Shown here piece by piece: positions 12,167 through 21,928 of a DNA stretch of 64,000 bases; the first letter of the stretch is position 1, and the number at the start of each line of letters is the position of its first letter. The translations under genes and the position numbers were made by a program. The stretch comes from Trichosphaerium sp. ATCC 40318. Lineage: Eukaryota > Discosea > Flabellinia > Trichosidae. The notes under the pieces are model-generated. The model saw only the letters and a program-made list of their open reading frames with translations. It made no database searches and was not told the origin of the DNA. The stretch is taken from positions 62,001 to 126,000 of the forward strand of contig JALMLS010000232.1 of assembly GCA_038496445.1 (NCBI GenBank), in the 5' to 3' direction.

Positions 12167-13790
12167 ATGGCTGAAACAACGAGTGATAGCAAGGGAAAAT
12201 ATATTGTTAAGGGTTCTGGGTGGTTAGGAGAAGATGAGGAGGTTGATGAGCCCGACCATAAGATGATATTGTGTAAGTGGTTGCTGAATTGTAAATAACG
12301 TTATATAACACTCTTTAGCGTATAAAAAACCACAATGGGGCATTCAATGGGTCAAAGGAAAATTAGACCGCTCAAATGGCCTAAGGTGCGTAAATTACTG
12401 CTGTAATACGCCTTGACGATATTTTAAGACATGTTATTGCCGCAAATAGACACATCATCAACGACCAAGTACGTTATCAGAAAAAAAAGTCCAGCCAATA
12501 ACAAACATTTCAGTATTACCACATGAACGGTGAAAATATAGATTTATCGAAAGAAGTAGCAGATTTACAAGAGTCTACTACCTTTTTTGGTGGCGACACA
12601 CAAGCAGACCATGACTCGGTACGTATTGAATAGGAGACTGACCTTGGAATCCACGTGTCATCTCATCTTAGAAACTTAAAAGGCTATTTAGGAAATGTTA
12701 AAGGTTACTGATTTTTGCAAGAAAAATGAAGCTGAGCCTTTAGAAGCTGTTTATACTGTTGTTGATCAAGATTGTGTTGTAAGTGCTTTGTGACATGATC
12801 CCAATTTCTTTGTGGTATTCGAGAACTACTTATGTCTGTTTTAGGAAGCTACATTGAGGCTGGAAGCTAAGACTGGACGTAGACCTCTGGTTCTTAATTT
12901 TGCAGAACGATCAATTAGTCACGTTTGTGGCGCGTATGTTGGTATTTAAATCTCCCTCAGCTAATATGTTGTAAAGATGGGATGTATACTATCTAGGGTC
13001 CCAGGAAGAAGCTATTGCGCGCCGTAGTGCTGTATACCTGTCAGCTATGAATCCAAAACTCAATCCGAAGTTAAATCAAATGCTGCTTGATACTCACAAC
13101 GGCAAGCTACCTCGTCACCATATCCCAGAGTTTGGGTACGTATACAATATACCCATTGATTTACCTAACCGTTGGTTTATAGATGCTTATATCATGAGGG
13201 TAATTGCTGGTGATAGTCATTACTCTTCTAATACTGTTATCTTCAGGTGTTCCTATTATTAGAAATAAATGTTGGGCTCTTGCACGTGATTATAAAAAAA
13301 TCGATGTTGCTGCAGCTGGTGCCTGTGATCTTCGATTAAAACAATATTTTAGGTACGTCAGCAATATTATTTGAGTTACTAATAGTCTACAAGAGATGGA
13401 GAAAGAGCTAAATATATGACGCCATTAGGGAGTCTTATTGGTAAAAAATTCGAAATAGCAACAAAAAACAAAATTAGAATGGTGTTTGCTTGTGCAATAC
13501 AGACAGGTCATAAGGATCTAATACTCGGTACAATTATCGAAACTTATGTTGGTATGTACTAATAGTGTCAACAGGTGCTTTTGGATGTGGTGCCTTCTTG
13601 AACGAGCCAAAACTTATTGCAAGATATTTTAAAGAGGTACTACTTCTTGTTTTGGCTAAGAGAACCTGGCTCTTATGACTTTTTGTAGGTTCTGCAGGAG
13701 AGTTTGTTTATTGGTAGATTTGAACATGTTGTGTTTGCTGTATATGGAGGAGGAGACAATTTAAAGTGCTTTCAAAGAGAGTTCCCATAA
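12167..13790 (+). CDS. TIGR02452/DUF2263 family protein (PARG-like macrodomain relative)
   Basis: This family is related to poly(ADP-ribose) glycohydrolase and macrodomains, so ADP-ribose processing is the likely role. Spliced motifs in order are RRPLVLNFAERSISHVCGA, GSQEEAIARRSAVYLSAMN, DTHNGKLPRHHIPEFG, EGVPIIRNKCWALARDY, VAAAGACDLR, IRMVFACAIQTGHKDLILG, AFGCGAFLNEPKLIARYF and FEHVVFAVYGGG. The QEE..RRS signature and the LGAFGCG loop are typical. The Gly-rich PGGG..GAGAQEE stretch normally before QEE is instead AWDVYYLGSQEE, which may change substrate binding. An N-terminal 130-residue segment (WGIQWVKGKLDRSNG and so on) has no family I recognise. Introns are 45-60 nt, and a 52-nt one inside the LILG/AFGCG motif must be removed to restore it. 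Confidence 0.8.
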
Positions 13791-13877
13791 CGATGATAAA
13801 TAAATTATTTTTTGTACACACTCACATTTATCACAGTGCTCGTAGTATTAAAATGACACTTGATACTCTTGTTATTA

Positions 13878-14160
13878 ATGGATAGCCCGATTTTGTTCAT
13901 TCTATACGATGATGCAACTATAGTAGACACAGTGGAACAAAAGAAGTGCGAGCTTGCTTCTGGTAAAAGTCTGCGACAAGATAAAAACTCCGTCCGAGCT
14001 GCCTAGTAGGTTTACACAGCTATGTGAGTCCCGCTTATGTTTTGTTGTGGGTTGTTGTGGGTGCCTGGTCATCAGATGAATGTGTATGTAGAGTACAACG
14101 AGAATACAAGAAGTAGTGATGTTGAAATGTATGTTGTAGATGAATATGACCCTTGTTGAG
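13878..14160 (+). CDS. doubtful small gene
   Basis: An ATG at 13878 opens a 42-codon frame beginning MDSPILFILYDDATIVDTVE. A second open stretch near 14070-14160 reads MNVYVEYNENTRSSDVEMYV and ends at TGA. They can be joined by an intron starting GTCCGA near 13992, a weak donor. I do not recognise the product. It could be a real small gene or a decayed one. Confidence 0.3.
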
Positions 14161-14859
14161 TTGCTGATATTCCAGGTTCATTCGAAGTCGGGTCTATTGT
14201 GAGGTTGGTTGTGGTTTGCACTTACTTTTCGCGAAATTGATTTGAGCCACGATTGACTAGAAATTGAACATTCTGCAAAAATGTTGTACAAACGCCGCCA
14301 GGTTCATTCGAACTTGGTTCTGTTACTGAGTGGGTCAGTTGTAGGACATAGTCGCTCAAACAGGTTAAGTTGGTGCAGAACCAGCTCAAAAGAGCTTTTT
14401 AGTATCGTGAATCTAAGGGGTACAACGTTGTGACTCTTTTAATACAAAAGAAAGGCAAACGCTATTTTGAACTGAAAGAGGCGCCAAAAAGGCTACAGTG
14501 GCATCACAGTTATGCGAATATCCCTCATATTACACACAAGGCCGTTTGAGAGCAAAAGTCAACAGAAAATCGGTAACGGTACGATCACGTTTTTTTGAAA
14601 CCGAAAAGGCAAGTTACAGGTTCAAACCGTCACCATCGCTATGATACATTTACGCTATAAAATCGAAGCAAGTTTTGAGCGACAAGCGCTTGAATGAAGC
14701 TACAACAGAAAGATCGTCCTTTTTTTGGATCAGAACAACACAAAACGTATTACTTTACATTAATAACATACCACTGGTAAATAAAGGTTGATTACGCAAA
14801 TTCTCGGTTCTTCGGATTCTTATTATTTTGCATTGGCTTAATATCCCTTTTAAATATAG
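14161..14859. other. non-coding or decayed region with a short direct repeat
   Basis: No convincing gene. A 15-base word (CCAGGTTCATTCGAA) occurs at 14172-14186 and again at 14298-14312, and the flanks stay similar for another 20 bases. Both copies translate as PGSFE.GS, suggesting two remnants of a duplicated coding unit. The rest looks like decayed sequence. Confidence 0.4.
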
Positions 14860-15063
14860 ATGAGTCTCAAAATACGCGTGGGAGATACCACACGGGAACG
14901 CAGAAACCGGTGTAAGTTGCATTTAAGTCTTTTTCGAATTTCACTTTTTTCACATTTGTTTCTCAACATTGCAGTCCCGATTTACTTCATAACTCCACAT
15001 CTTAAAACCCAACATCGAAATCCGAATATATACTATCGATTGGCCACAATATGCTTCTATTAA
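14860..15063 (+). CDS. small hypothetical protein
   Basis: An ATG follows an AT-rich leader at 14860. Read without an intron it gives 67 residues. Removing a likely intron (GTAAGTTG near 14911 to CAG near 14973) gives a shorter product starting MSLKIRVGDTTRERRNR and ending YYRLATICFY. No family is recognised and coding status is uncertain. Confidence 0.3.
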   Translation: MSLKIRVGDTTRERRNRCKLHLSLFRISLFSHLFLNIAVPIYFITPHLKTQHRNPNIYYRLATICFY

Positions 15064-15214
15064 CACGTACAACGCATTGGACCGGTTTTCTCAAAAACCG
15101 TGGTAAACCACAATTTTTTTGCAACAAGAAATTACTTGGTTAAAAGCAAAATGGATTTTTTATCTAGTGGAAGCATACGAATACTAAACTACAATATCTA
15201 TACTTCTGCTTGAC

Positions 15215-15538
15215 ATGTCAAGACTACTCCGAGCAGTGCGAAAGTACGCTCGTAAAAAATACGATTCTCTCCTGGGCAGACCATTAGTGATTAAAGTCAC
15301 GGTCACAGTCCCTAAAAGCATCCTGGTTAATACCAACCCAGACTACACATACGCTCTGACTTGGGACCCACAGGTAGAAGACCTCTACTACCCACCTACA
15401 GGCGTATCAAATATCATAATGATATCCAGCTATGACATAGATCTAGCAAAAATGGCATTCGAAGGCGGAAGGCCCAAGAATGTAAAAAAAAACAAAAAAA
15501 AAAAACAAAAAAAAAAAACCAAAAAACAATTTTGCTGA
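15215..15538 (+). CDS. hypothetical basic protein
   Basis: Open frame of 107 residues starting MSRLLRAVRKYARKKYDSLL, with a middle part IKVTVTVPKSILVNTNPDYT that looks like beta strands, then a Lys-only run. The A-rich track after 15483 may be an intron beginning GTAAAAAA: splicing it at CAAAG near 15559 would replace the poly-Lys tail by a short different end. No domain is recognised. Confidence 0.35.
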   Translation: MSRLLRAVRKYARKKYDSLLGRPLVIKVTVTVPKSILVNTNPDYTYALTWDPQVEDLYYPPTGVSNIIMISSYDIDLAKMAFEGGRPKNVKKNKKKKQKKKTKKQFC

Positions 15539-16116
15539 AAATCCTTTGCAACAACAAAGAGGTTGTTGCACCCCTTTTGTATACCTAGTTTAAAATATGA
15601 ATTTGAGTTTTGAATTGCGGGTGACACCGAACTGTGGACGCAATTATTGTTTCAGCAACTAATTTATTTTGCTTGCAATCTCGATCTCACTGACACATGG
15701 CTTCATGTGGAAAAACCCAACTCGTGTGGGTGTTGATCACCTTTCTTTACCAGCGAGTTTACATAAAAGTAAGCTTAACATATTCTAGTCACTCACTGGC
15801 GCTGTCACAGCACTCATTTAACTTGTGCAGCAATTTCTTATTCTTCAAGAATTGATAGTAAAAATAAACACTGCTTTCTTTATGAATTGGACAGAGCGCT
15901 CAAAGACCAATAAACAAGACGCTTTGTTAACCCAGTAGTTGCAAGGGCTATTTCTTAATCGTATAGAATTGACATGGTGCAATGACAGGTTCTTCTTTGT
16001 ATTTACACAACAATACGTCATGTTCAAAGTAATCCTAAAGAAAGTGCTTTAACTCTGAGAAATTTCTTCATAAGTCACGTTTTTGACACTAAATAGGTTT
16101 AAAACACTTTTTGCGT
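15539..16116. other. intergenic
   Basis: About 580 bases without a supported gene, leading to the promoter of the F-box/SNF2 gene. Confidence 0.4.
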
Positions 16117-18474
16117 ATGGAATCACCTCCATTAAAGCGCGTAAGTCCAAATACTTGCCAGGAAAATGAGCCTGTAATTCCTTATGATCTATTGTACCTT
16201 ATATTCAAAGGATTGGATTCTTACGACATAGCCAGCGCTAGTGCCGTTAACGTACGTGTCAAAACCGTTTTTTTATTCTTAATCAACGTTTAGACTCTAT
16301 GGCACTCTGTTTCTACCGAGCGTGCGTTCAAATGGCGCCCTGTTCTTCGGTTTGCATCAAAGTACAATGCCACACAGAAAATGGAACCAAATGAACGTAT
16401 TGTGATCGTTCAGTTTATAAACAAGCGTTTTGAAGCCCGTTTGACATTTTTTAATGCTCCTGACGAGCAAAAGTCGCAAAGTAGTGCTTTAGACGTAGAT
16501 TCGCCTCTCTTCGATGTGGCGTACGCAGACATCACTTTTGATACCAGAGATGTGATACAAAAGGCATTCTTGGAACCCTGGGACGTTAGAAAGCCTTCAA
16601 GGCTGTGGAAGCTAAACATTGATAAAAATGAGGAACAAGTTGAGTTGACTTTGGATTTACATGTTGGAGAGTTGGCAGATCTTGTAAGTCGTGGTGATGT
16701 ACCTGAGCGTGGCGATCTTATAAAGGCACTTGTTGCAAGGGAATTCAAAAAAATTGCGTCTTTAGAACTGAAAGAGAGCTCAACTGTTGCGAAGCAACAC
16801 GTGCGTTTTTTTGGTTTAGATGAAAAATGTTGATTTGATTCTTGTCTTCTAGATGAAATCTGTGAATATTCCACAGCCTGATGGGATTAAAGTGAATCTA
16901 TATAAATATCAGATGAGTGCTATTACTTGGATGAAGTCATTAGAGGATGACATTATTGCAAAGAAACGTACGAAACAAAACCCAAAAAACAATGCTCTTT
17001 CACGTGGTTCCTCTTTTCTTCTCATTACTGTTTTCTTCTAGCACTTAAGTTTCCTAAACTATACTCTTGGCGGATTACTGATCATAAGTTTTCTCTACAT
17101 GATTATCATGAACCTGATTCAATAGTGTTCAGTCCGGAGGCTTCAAAAGAGCCAGAGAACTTCTCAGATGTAGAATACAGCGGTGGGATATTAGCAGATG
17201 AAAGTGGTCTTGGAAAGACTCTTGAGTTAATAGGCTTGATATTAACCAATCCCAAGAAACTTCCGTTTGAATCCATAGTAACACCTGACGAGTCACAAGT
17301 CCCTGCTCTTTTTCAGACAAAAGCAACGCTTGGTACATTTTTTTTTGTTTTTTTCTGCATTGATTGTTTGTTGTTTTAAATTCATGAAGCCTTTGAAGGT
17401 TCTTTATTTGTACCTTTTTCACAAATTACTGGCTCTAACGACTTTTACTTTTAGTTTGCTGTGAGGCATCATCTTGCAAGCATTGGCTCAATGAATTTGA
17501 AACAAAAACAGACGGATCGCTCAAAGTAACTTTTCTTTGGTTCAGTAGTTTACATTTAATTCTCTTTAGATTGTGTACTGCGACAGTATTCAGACTCATT
17601 CCAAGTTAACCTATAAGAATATCATTGAAGCAGGTGTGTAACTTATTTGCTAACACGTTCCCATTAATGATAATATTGTAGACGTTGTTCTTTTGTCACA
17701 TAGCTTTCTTGTTGATGGAAGTTACGTGAATGATTTGATGGGTGTTGAAACTTTTGTATCTGTTGGTGTACGATCAAAAACTCGGTTCAGTTTGTATCAT
17801 ATTCAATATTGACATTATTCAACTAGGAACTCATTGACCAGAGGTTTGATAAAGTTGTTACTAAACGCAAAGTACGAAACACAGCCGACTTTTTATGTTG
17901 CTGACTTTGTTGATTTCAGGTTTTGCTAAAGAACCAAAATTGGATTTCCGAGACAAAACCTCTCTTTGAGAACTTTCTGTGGCATAGAATAGTACTAGAT
18001 GATGTGCGTTATTTAAATTGTATTGTAATATTAACATAAATACAGGCACCAGACGCCCTGAGACGTGGCGGCATACCAGGTAAGTTTTTCCTCTACTCTA
18101 GTAGTGTAGAAAAAAGAAAAAATGAAGTTATTAACTCAATGTCAAGAATTTTTTGAGAACGTTTTCTCAACGTATCGATGGTATATTTGTAATGCAGTAA
18201 ACCTTGAAACGTATGTATCATATGCTTTACTACGTACACATCCTTAATTATTTAAACAGAATACGGCCATTCAACTTTCTAGAAGTGGGTTTGGTTGATC
18301 CTTGGTACCCTTCCTCTTTTTTTCTTTATTTTTTTTTGAATGTCCACCTCCTTTATTTACTTTGTATTTTGCCAATTTAGGACAAAGTGCAGCATGTTTA
18401 TTAGAGAAAAGTTGGTTTGGAGGCACACCAAAAAGAGTATAAAGGAAAAGCTTTTAGAACGTCCATTGGCGTAA
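16117..18474 (+). CDS. F-box protein with SNF2-type ATPase lobe, second lobe absent
   Basis: An N-terminal F-box (IPYDLLYLIFKGLDSYDIAS, then TLWHSVSTERAFKW) should bind SKP1 in an SCF ubiquitin ligase. A linker of about 170 residues follows, then an SNF2_N lobe: KVNLYKYQMSAITWMKSLE, GGILADESGLGKTLELIGLI (P-loop), WLNEF, VVLLSHSFLVDG and LWHRIVLDDAPDALRRGG. The Walker B position reads DDAP rather than DEAH/DEGH. After FFENVFSTYRWYIC the frame goes on to IRPFNFLEVGLVDPWTKCSM, EKLVWRHTKKSIKEKLLERP and stops. No helicase C-terminal lobe or RING is found up to 18474, so this is either a truncated gene or an ATPase-dead adaptor. F-box plus SNF2 proteins exist in plants but carry both lobes. Confidence 0.75.
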
Positions 18475-18772
18475 TACATGTATCTACACAATAAACAGAC
18501 AAAAGCTCTTGTTTGATTAAATTCTATACTACTACTCAGTGCTAGAGTCAATCATACTACCGTTCATACGATATACTATGCTGTATTACACAAGTATGTT
18601 TGGAATAGAAAATATGTTATACACTTGTAGTATTGTCAGCCAGAAAACTCATACAAATTTACGTGCTAGCAACTGCAAAAATACTATGAAACTATTGTAT
18701 TACAGGAGATTTGTTTATTAAATACTCTTGGCATTATACATGGTAACAGATATAATGTTGGGAAACATGCAT
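18475..18772. other. intergenic between convergent genes
   Basis: Three hundred AT-rich bases between two convergent 3' ends. No coding signal or repeat is seen, and no remnant of a second helicase lobe. Confidence 0.5.
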
Positions 18773-20098
18773 TTACATGCTTGCCAGCTCAAAAAATACA
18801 ACAGAACACAAGAATAACACTTTTTTTATTAATTGTTTTTTCTTTTTTTTCTTGCCATACAATACTTGTGCGTGCTGTTCACATTTCCAACATTCTATTG
18901 CCAAACACTTATTAATCTCCATAGTATCTTTTATTGAGTGGACTGTTGCTTCGAAAAAAGGAATGCCATACTTGTCTGCCAACGCTAGTAATAGGAAGCA
19001 ATAAGAAAAAAAATCATTGAATGTTCAGTTTGTAGTCCATCTGTGAGTTCTTTCATTGTCGATGGCTCACAAATGGTTTTATTGGTACCACATTCAATCA
19101 CATGACCGGATTGTTTTTGAGCTTATTTATATTCATCAATATGTCACGTGTTTGTAAACATATCTCATACCAACAACGAAAGAACTTGCACATTGGCTTG
19201 TTTAAAAAAAAAGGTATTTTTCCACTTTACCTTTTCCTTCAGCAAAAGAAACCTCACGCTGTTTTGAATCTGAGGTCATTTTATATCCAACAAGAACAGC
19301 AGGTACCTTAAAAACTATTAGACGTGGATTCTGAGAAATATGACATGAAACTGTGCAATACCAAACTAAAGTCTTCACATTCTGTTGCCTGAAGTATTGC
19401 TGGGAAAAATGTATCTTTGCACTCAACAAGAGAATTTTTTGAAGTGATGGAGTATTTAATACGAAAACTCCCATTGCAAGCCAAGTAATCATATATTCTA
19501 CTATCCTGGAAATCAAGGTCAGCAGAGCCACTCAGAAAAAAAAAGTTTCCCTTAAAAGTACCCAGTCGAAAGTACATATGTCAAAAATTTGAAATATCAC
19601 AAGGGTGCCATTAACGCTTACACTTTCACTGTTGATTTGTAAATAAACACGATATTTATATCAACGCACATGTGGGCCTAGAACAAACAATGAGATATAG
19701 CTAAGAAAGTAGTGTTAAGTTGCACACATCTTCTAAAATTGGGTCATAAGGTGCACCTATTCAAAGTAAGTACAAAATTAAGACTATGTCAGATACCATC
19801 GCTTCCCATCCAACAAACCGAAATAATATCTTGTGAGCGTCCTGGAGACTGTAATAGCTTCTAGTACATAACGTGAGTCAACATTTGCACCAAACAGAAT
19901 TGTGGGTGTTTGCATGGCTTTGAAGCGTACGTTTCGCTTTGCAACAACTTGTGTGAGCTCCTTGAAGTGTTTACAAACAAATCGCAGTGTATTTAGCTGA
20001 GTTGATGTGCAATGAGCTAAAATACATACCAACACCTCATTGGGCAGCATGTTTAGTAATGCAGAAGCAGTTTTGTACTTTTGTTGTTTGTTACCCAT
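18773..20098 (-). CDS. F-box protein fused to a degenerate Ras-like domain
   Basis: Seven exons join in perfect frame: 20098-19891, 19841-19797, 19756-19726, 19628-19562, 19505-19362, 19306-19231 and 18984-18773, giving about 260 residues. Residues 15-45 are an F-box (NMLPNEVLVCILAHCTST, LRFVCKHFKEL). From about residue 65 the order of a Ras GTPase follows: ILFGRSQDIIS where the P-loop should be, APYDPILEDVE (switch I, like YDPTIEDS), VNGTLVIFQIFDICTFDW (strand before G3), DSRIYDYLACNGSF, YSITSKNSLVEC, VPAVLVGYKMTSD (G4), REVSFAEGKALADKYGIPFF and ATVHSIKD (G5). The GxxxxGK[ST], DTAGQ, NKxD and SAK motifs are all lost, so it should not bind GTP normally. A Lys run and a hydrophobic end close the protein. 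The last intron, 246 nt, is unusually long. Confidence 0.75.
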
Positions 20099-20806
20099 TA
20101 TATATGAGGTTTATACGTTCAGACAGTACCCGCCAATTGTAATGATTACATTGGAGGTACTTAACCCGTGTGTATTCAGTGACAAAAAGATATTGGTTCA
20201 CGACAATCTTTCATCAACACATTAATAGTTTTCCTTTATTAAAAGAGTGAGAATTGAAGAGGAAATACTGTATTTATTTTTGTATGTTGTCTCATCTGTT
20301 TTGTTAAAATTAGCATGGTTTAGGCACTAGTGCTTGTTCTAAACAGTACAAATAGAGAATTAACTTGCCAGAAGCAGTTAAAAACAGATTGTAGAGAAAG
20401 AAATGCAAAAACAGTAAACCACTTTTACTAGGAGGAAAGTTCAAGAAGGCGTGTTCATTATTGTTAATTAAAAAAAAGGATAAGCTTTGTTGGGAAACTT
20501 ACGGCTAGTATAATGGTGATCACACAAAAGTAGCACTGATTATAAGTATTGCACGTGCAAGGAGCTAATGTATCATATCACTTCTAATAAAAACCTATCA
20601 TGGTAAAACCCTATTTGTTTTCCGGTTTTCTATCAAAAAAAAAAGAAAATTGTTTCAAGTTAATCAACACAAAAAATACAGTAAAAACGCTATATATCAC
20701 GTGTTTACAAGTAATAAAAATAAATCCAATATCATACTATTATAATGCATCCAAGTCTGCTAATGAAGGACCATGACCTTGATATATTATCAACAAACAA
20801 GACTTT
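20099..20806. other. long AT-rich intergenic stretch
   Basis: Seven hundred bases between two minus-strand genes. I see no gene. CACGTG occurs at about 20552 and 20697. Confidence 0.45.
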
Positions 20807-21705
20807 TTAATTAATCGTACCTTTGGCTGAATCGAACTCAATTACAGATCTAATTCTGTCAATGTACTCGCGGTCAAACCTTTCTGATCCTTCAGGCCAT
20901 TGCTTTATACGGTATTCATAAAATTTACGTCCTTCTCTTTCGCAAGCTAGCAAGATACTTAGCGACATAAAATGACATACAAGAAAAACAAACACTTACC
21001 AACAATCAAGTTATTCTCGTTGCCATCGTCTTCTATAAGCACTTCTTTTGTATGATCACACTTCCAGACACCATCTATAATAACATAAGAATAATACAAG
21101 TACCTTTAAACAAAAACAAAAAGAGAACAAGGACCTCAAAACTCTTCAAAAACTTTTCAGTAATCAAAAAAAAATAACTAAAAAAATCGCTACGCGAGTA
21201 GTGGAGGCCTAAGTAGTTAAAGAAAAAATTTACGTCACGTGTGGCGCGTACCAACTACAAATTTATGTTTGTACTTCTTTCCTGATTCTAATGACATAGA
21301 AGCCTTAAAGACATCTCCAGATCGCGTCATTATGATACTTCCCTGCCAGTTGTTTAAAAATTCTCCTTTCAAAACAACACCAACACCACCATGAGGCCAA
21401 ATAAAGTCGACATTGACGTCTTCTAACGGAATAACTTTTTTTGGCGGAGGTGGAGGCGGTTTAGGTGCTGATTCCACTTTTTTAGGTTTTTGGACGGGTG
21501 GTGGGGCTTGTTTCTTTGGTTGAGGCTTTTTTTGTTGCTTTTTAGGCTGCTGTTTAGGCGCTTGCTGTTTCTTTGGCTTAGGCGCGCTCTTTTTAGCTGG
21601 AGAAGGCGCAGCAGGGCTATTATTTGGAAATTTAGCGCTAGACACTACAGCATAAAAATCTATTGATGAGGTGCTCATTCCCGCGGCTGCAGACTTCGCT
21701 GCCAT
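20807..21705 (-). CDS. CBM48 (AMPK-type glycogen-binding) domain protein
   Basis: A carbohydrate-binding module 48 domain follows a long low-complexity linker. The linker is Ala/Ser, then Pro/Lys/Gln-rich (KKQAPKQQPKKQQKKPQPKK) and a poly-Pro. The domain reads VNVDFIWPHGGVGVVLKGEF, LNNWQGSIIMTRSGDVFKAS, SGKKYKHKFVVDGVWKCDHT and EVLIEDDGNENNLIV, matching the F..W..G..V.LSGSF.NW pattern, DG.W and N..NNV end. The final exon (YRIKQWPEGSERFDREYIDR) is not recognised. No catalytic domain or AMPK-beta C-terminal domain is present. Three exons splice in frame. The start at 21705 has a good AACAATGG context; an upstream in-frame ATG at 21777 is possible. Confidence 0.77.
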
Positions 21706-21928
21706 TGTTAATTGATCGTTGTTTGGTTTTTGGAATAGGTAAACACAACTTAAATCAAAACGGACTTCACCAAACATTACACGTCATTAAAACATATACT
21801 GCCATACCTACAAATGAACACAAACACAAAGAGCTACATTATCTTTCGAAACAACCAAAAGACCACAAGAACTTTGGAAAATGAAAAACAACTTTTTTTT
21901 TTACTCTACAATTTTACGAGGTTTATTA

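Noticed and set aside
16410..16874. 154-codon frame on minus
   Set aside because: It overlaps the coding exon of the F-box/SNF2 gene and shows no domain or conserved pattern.
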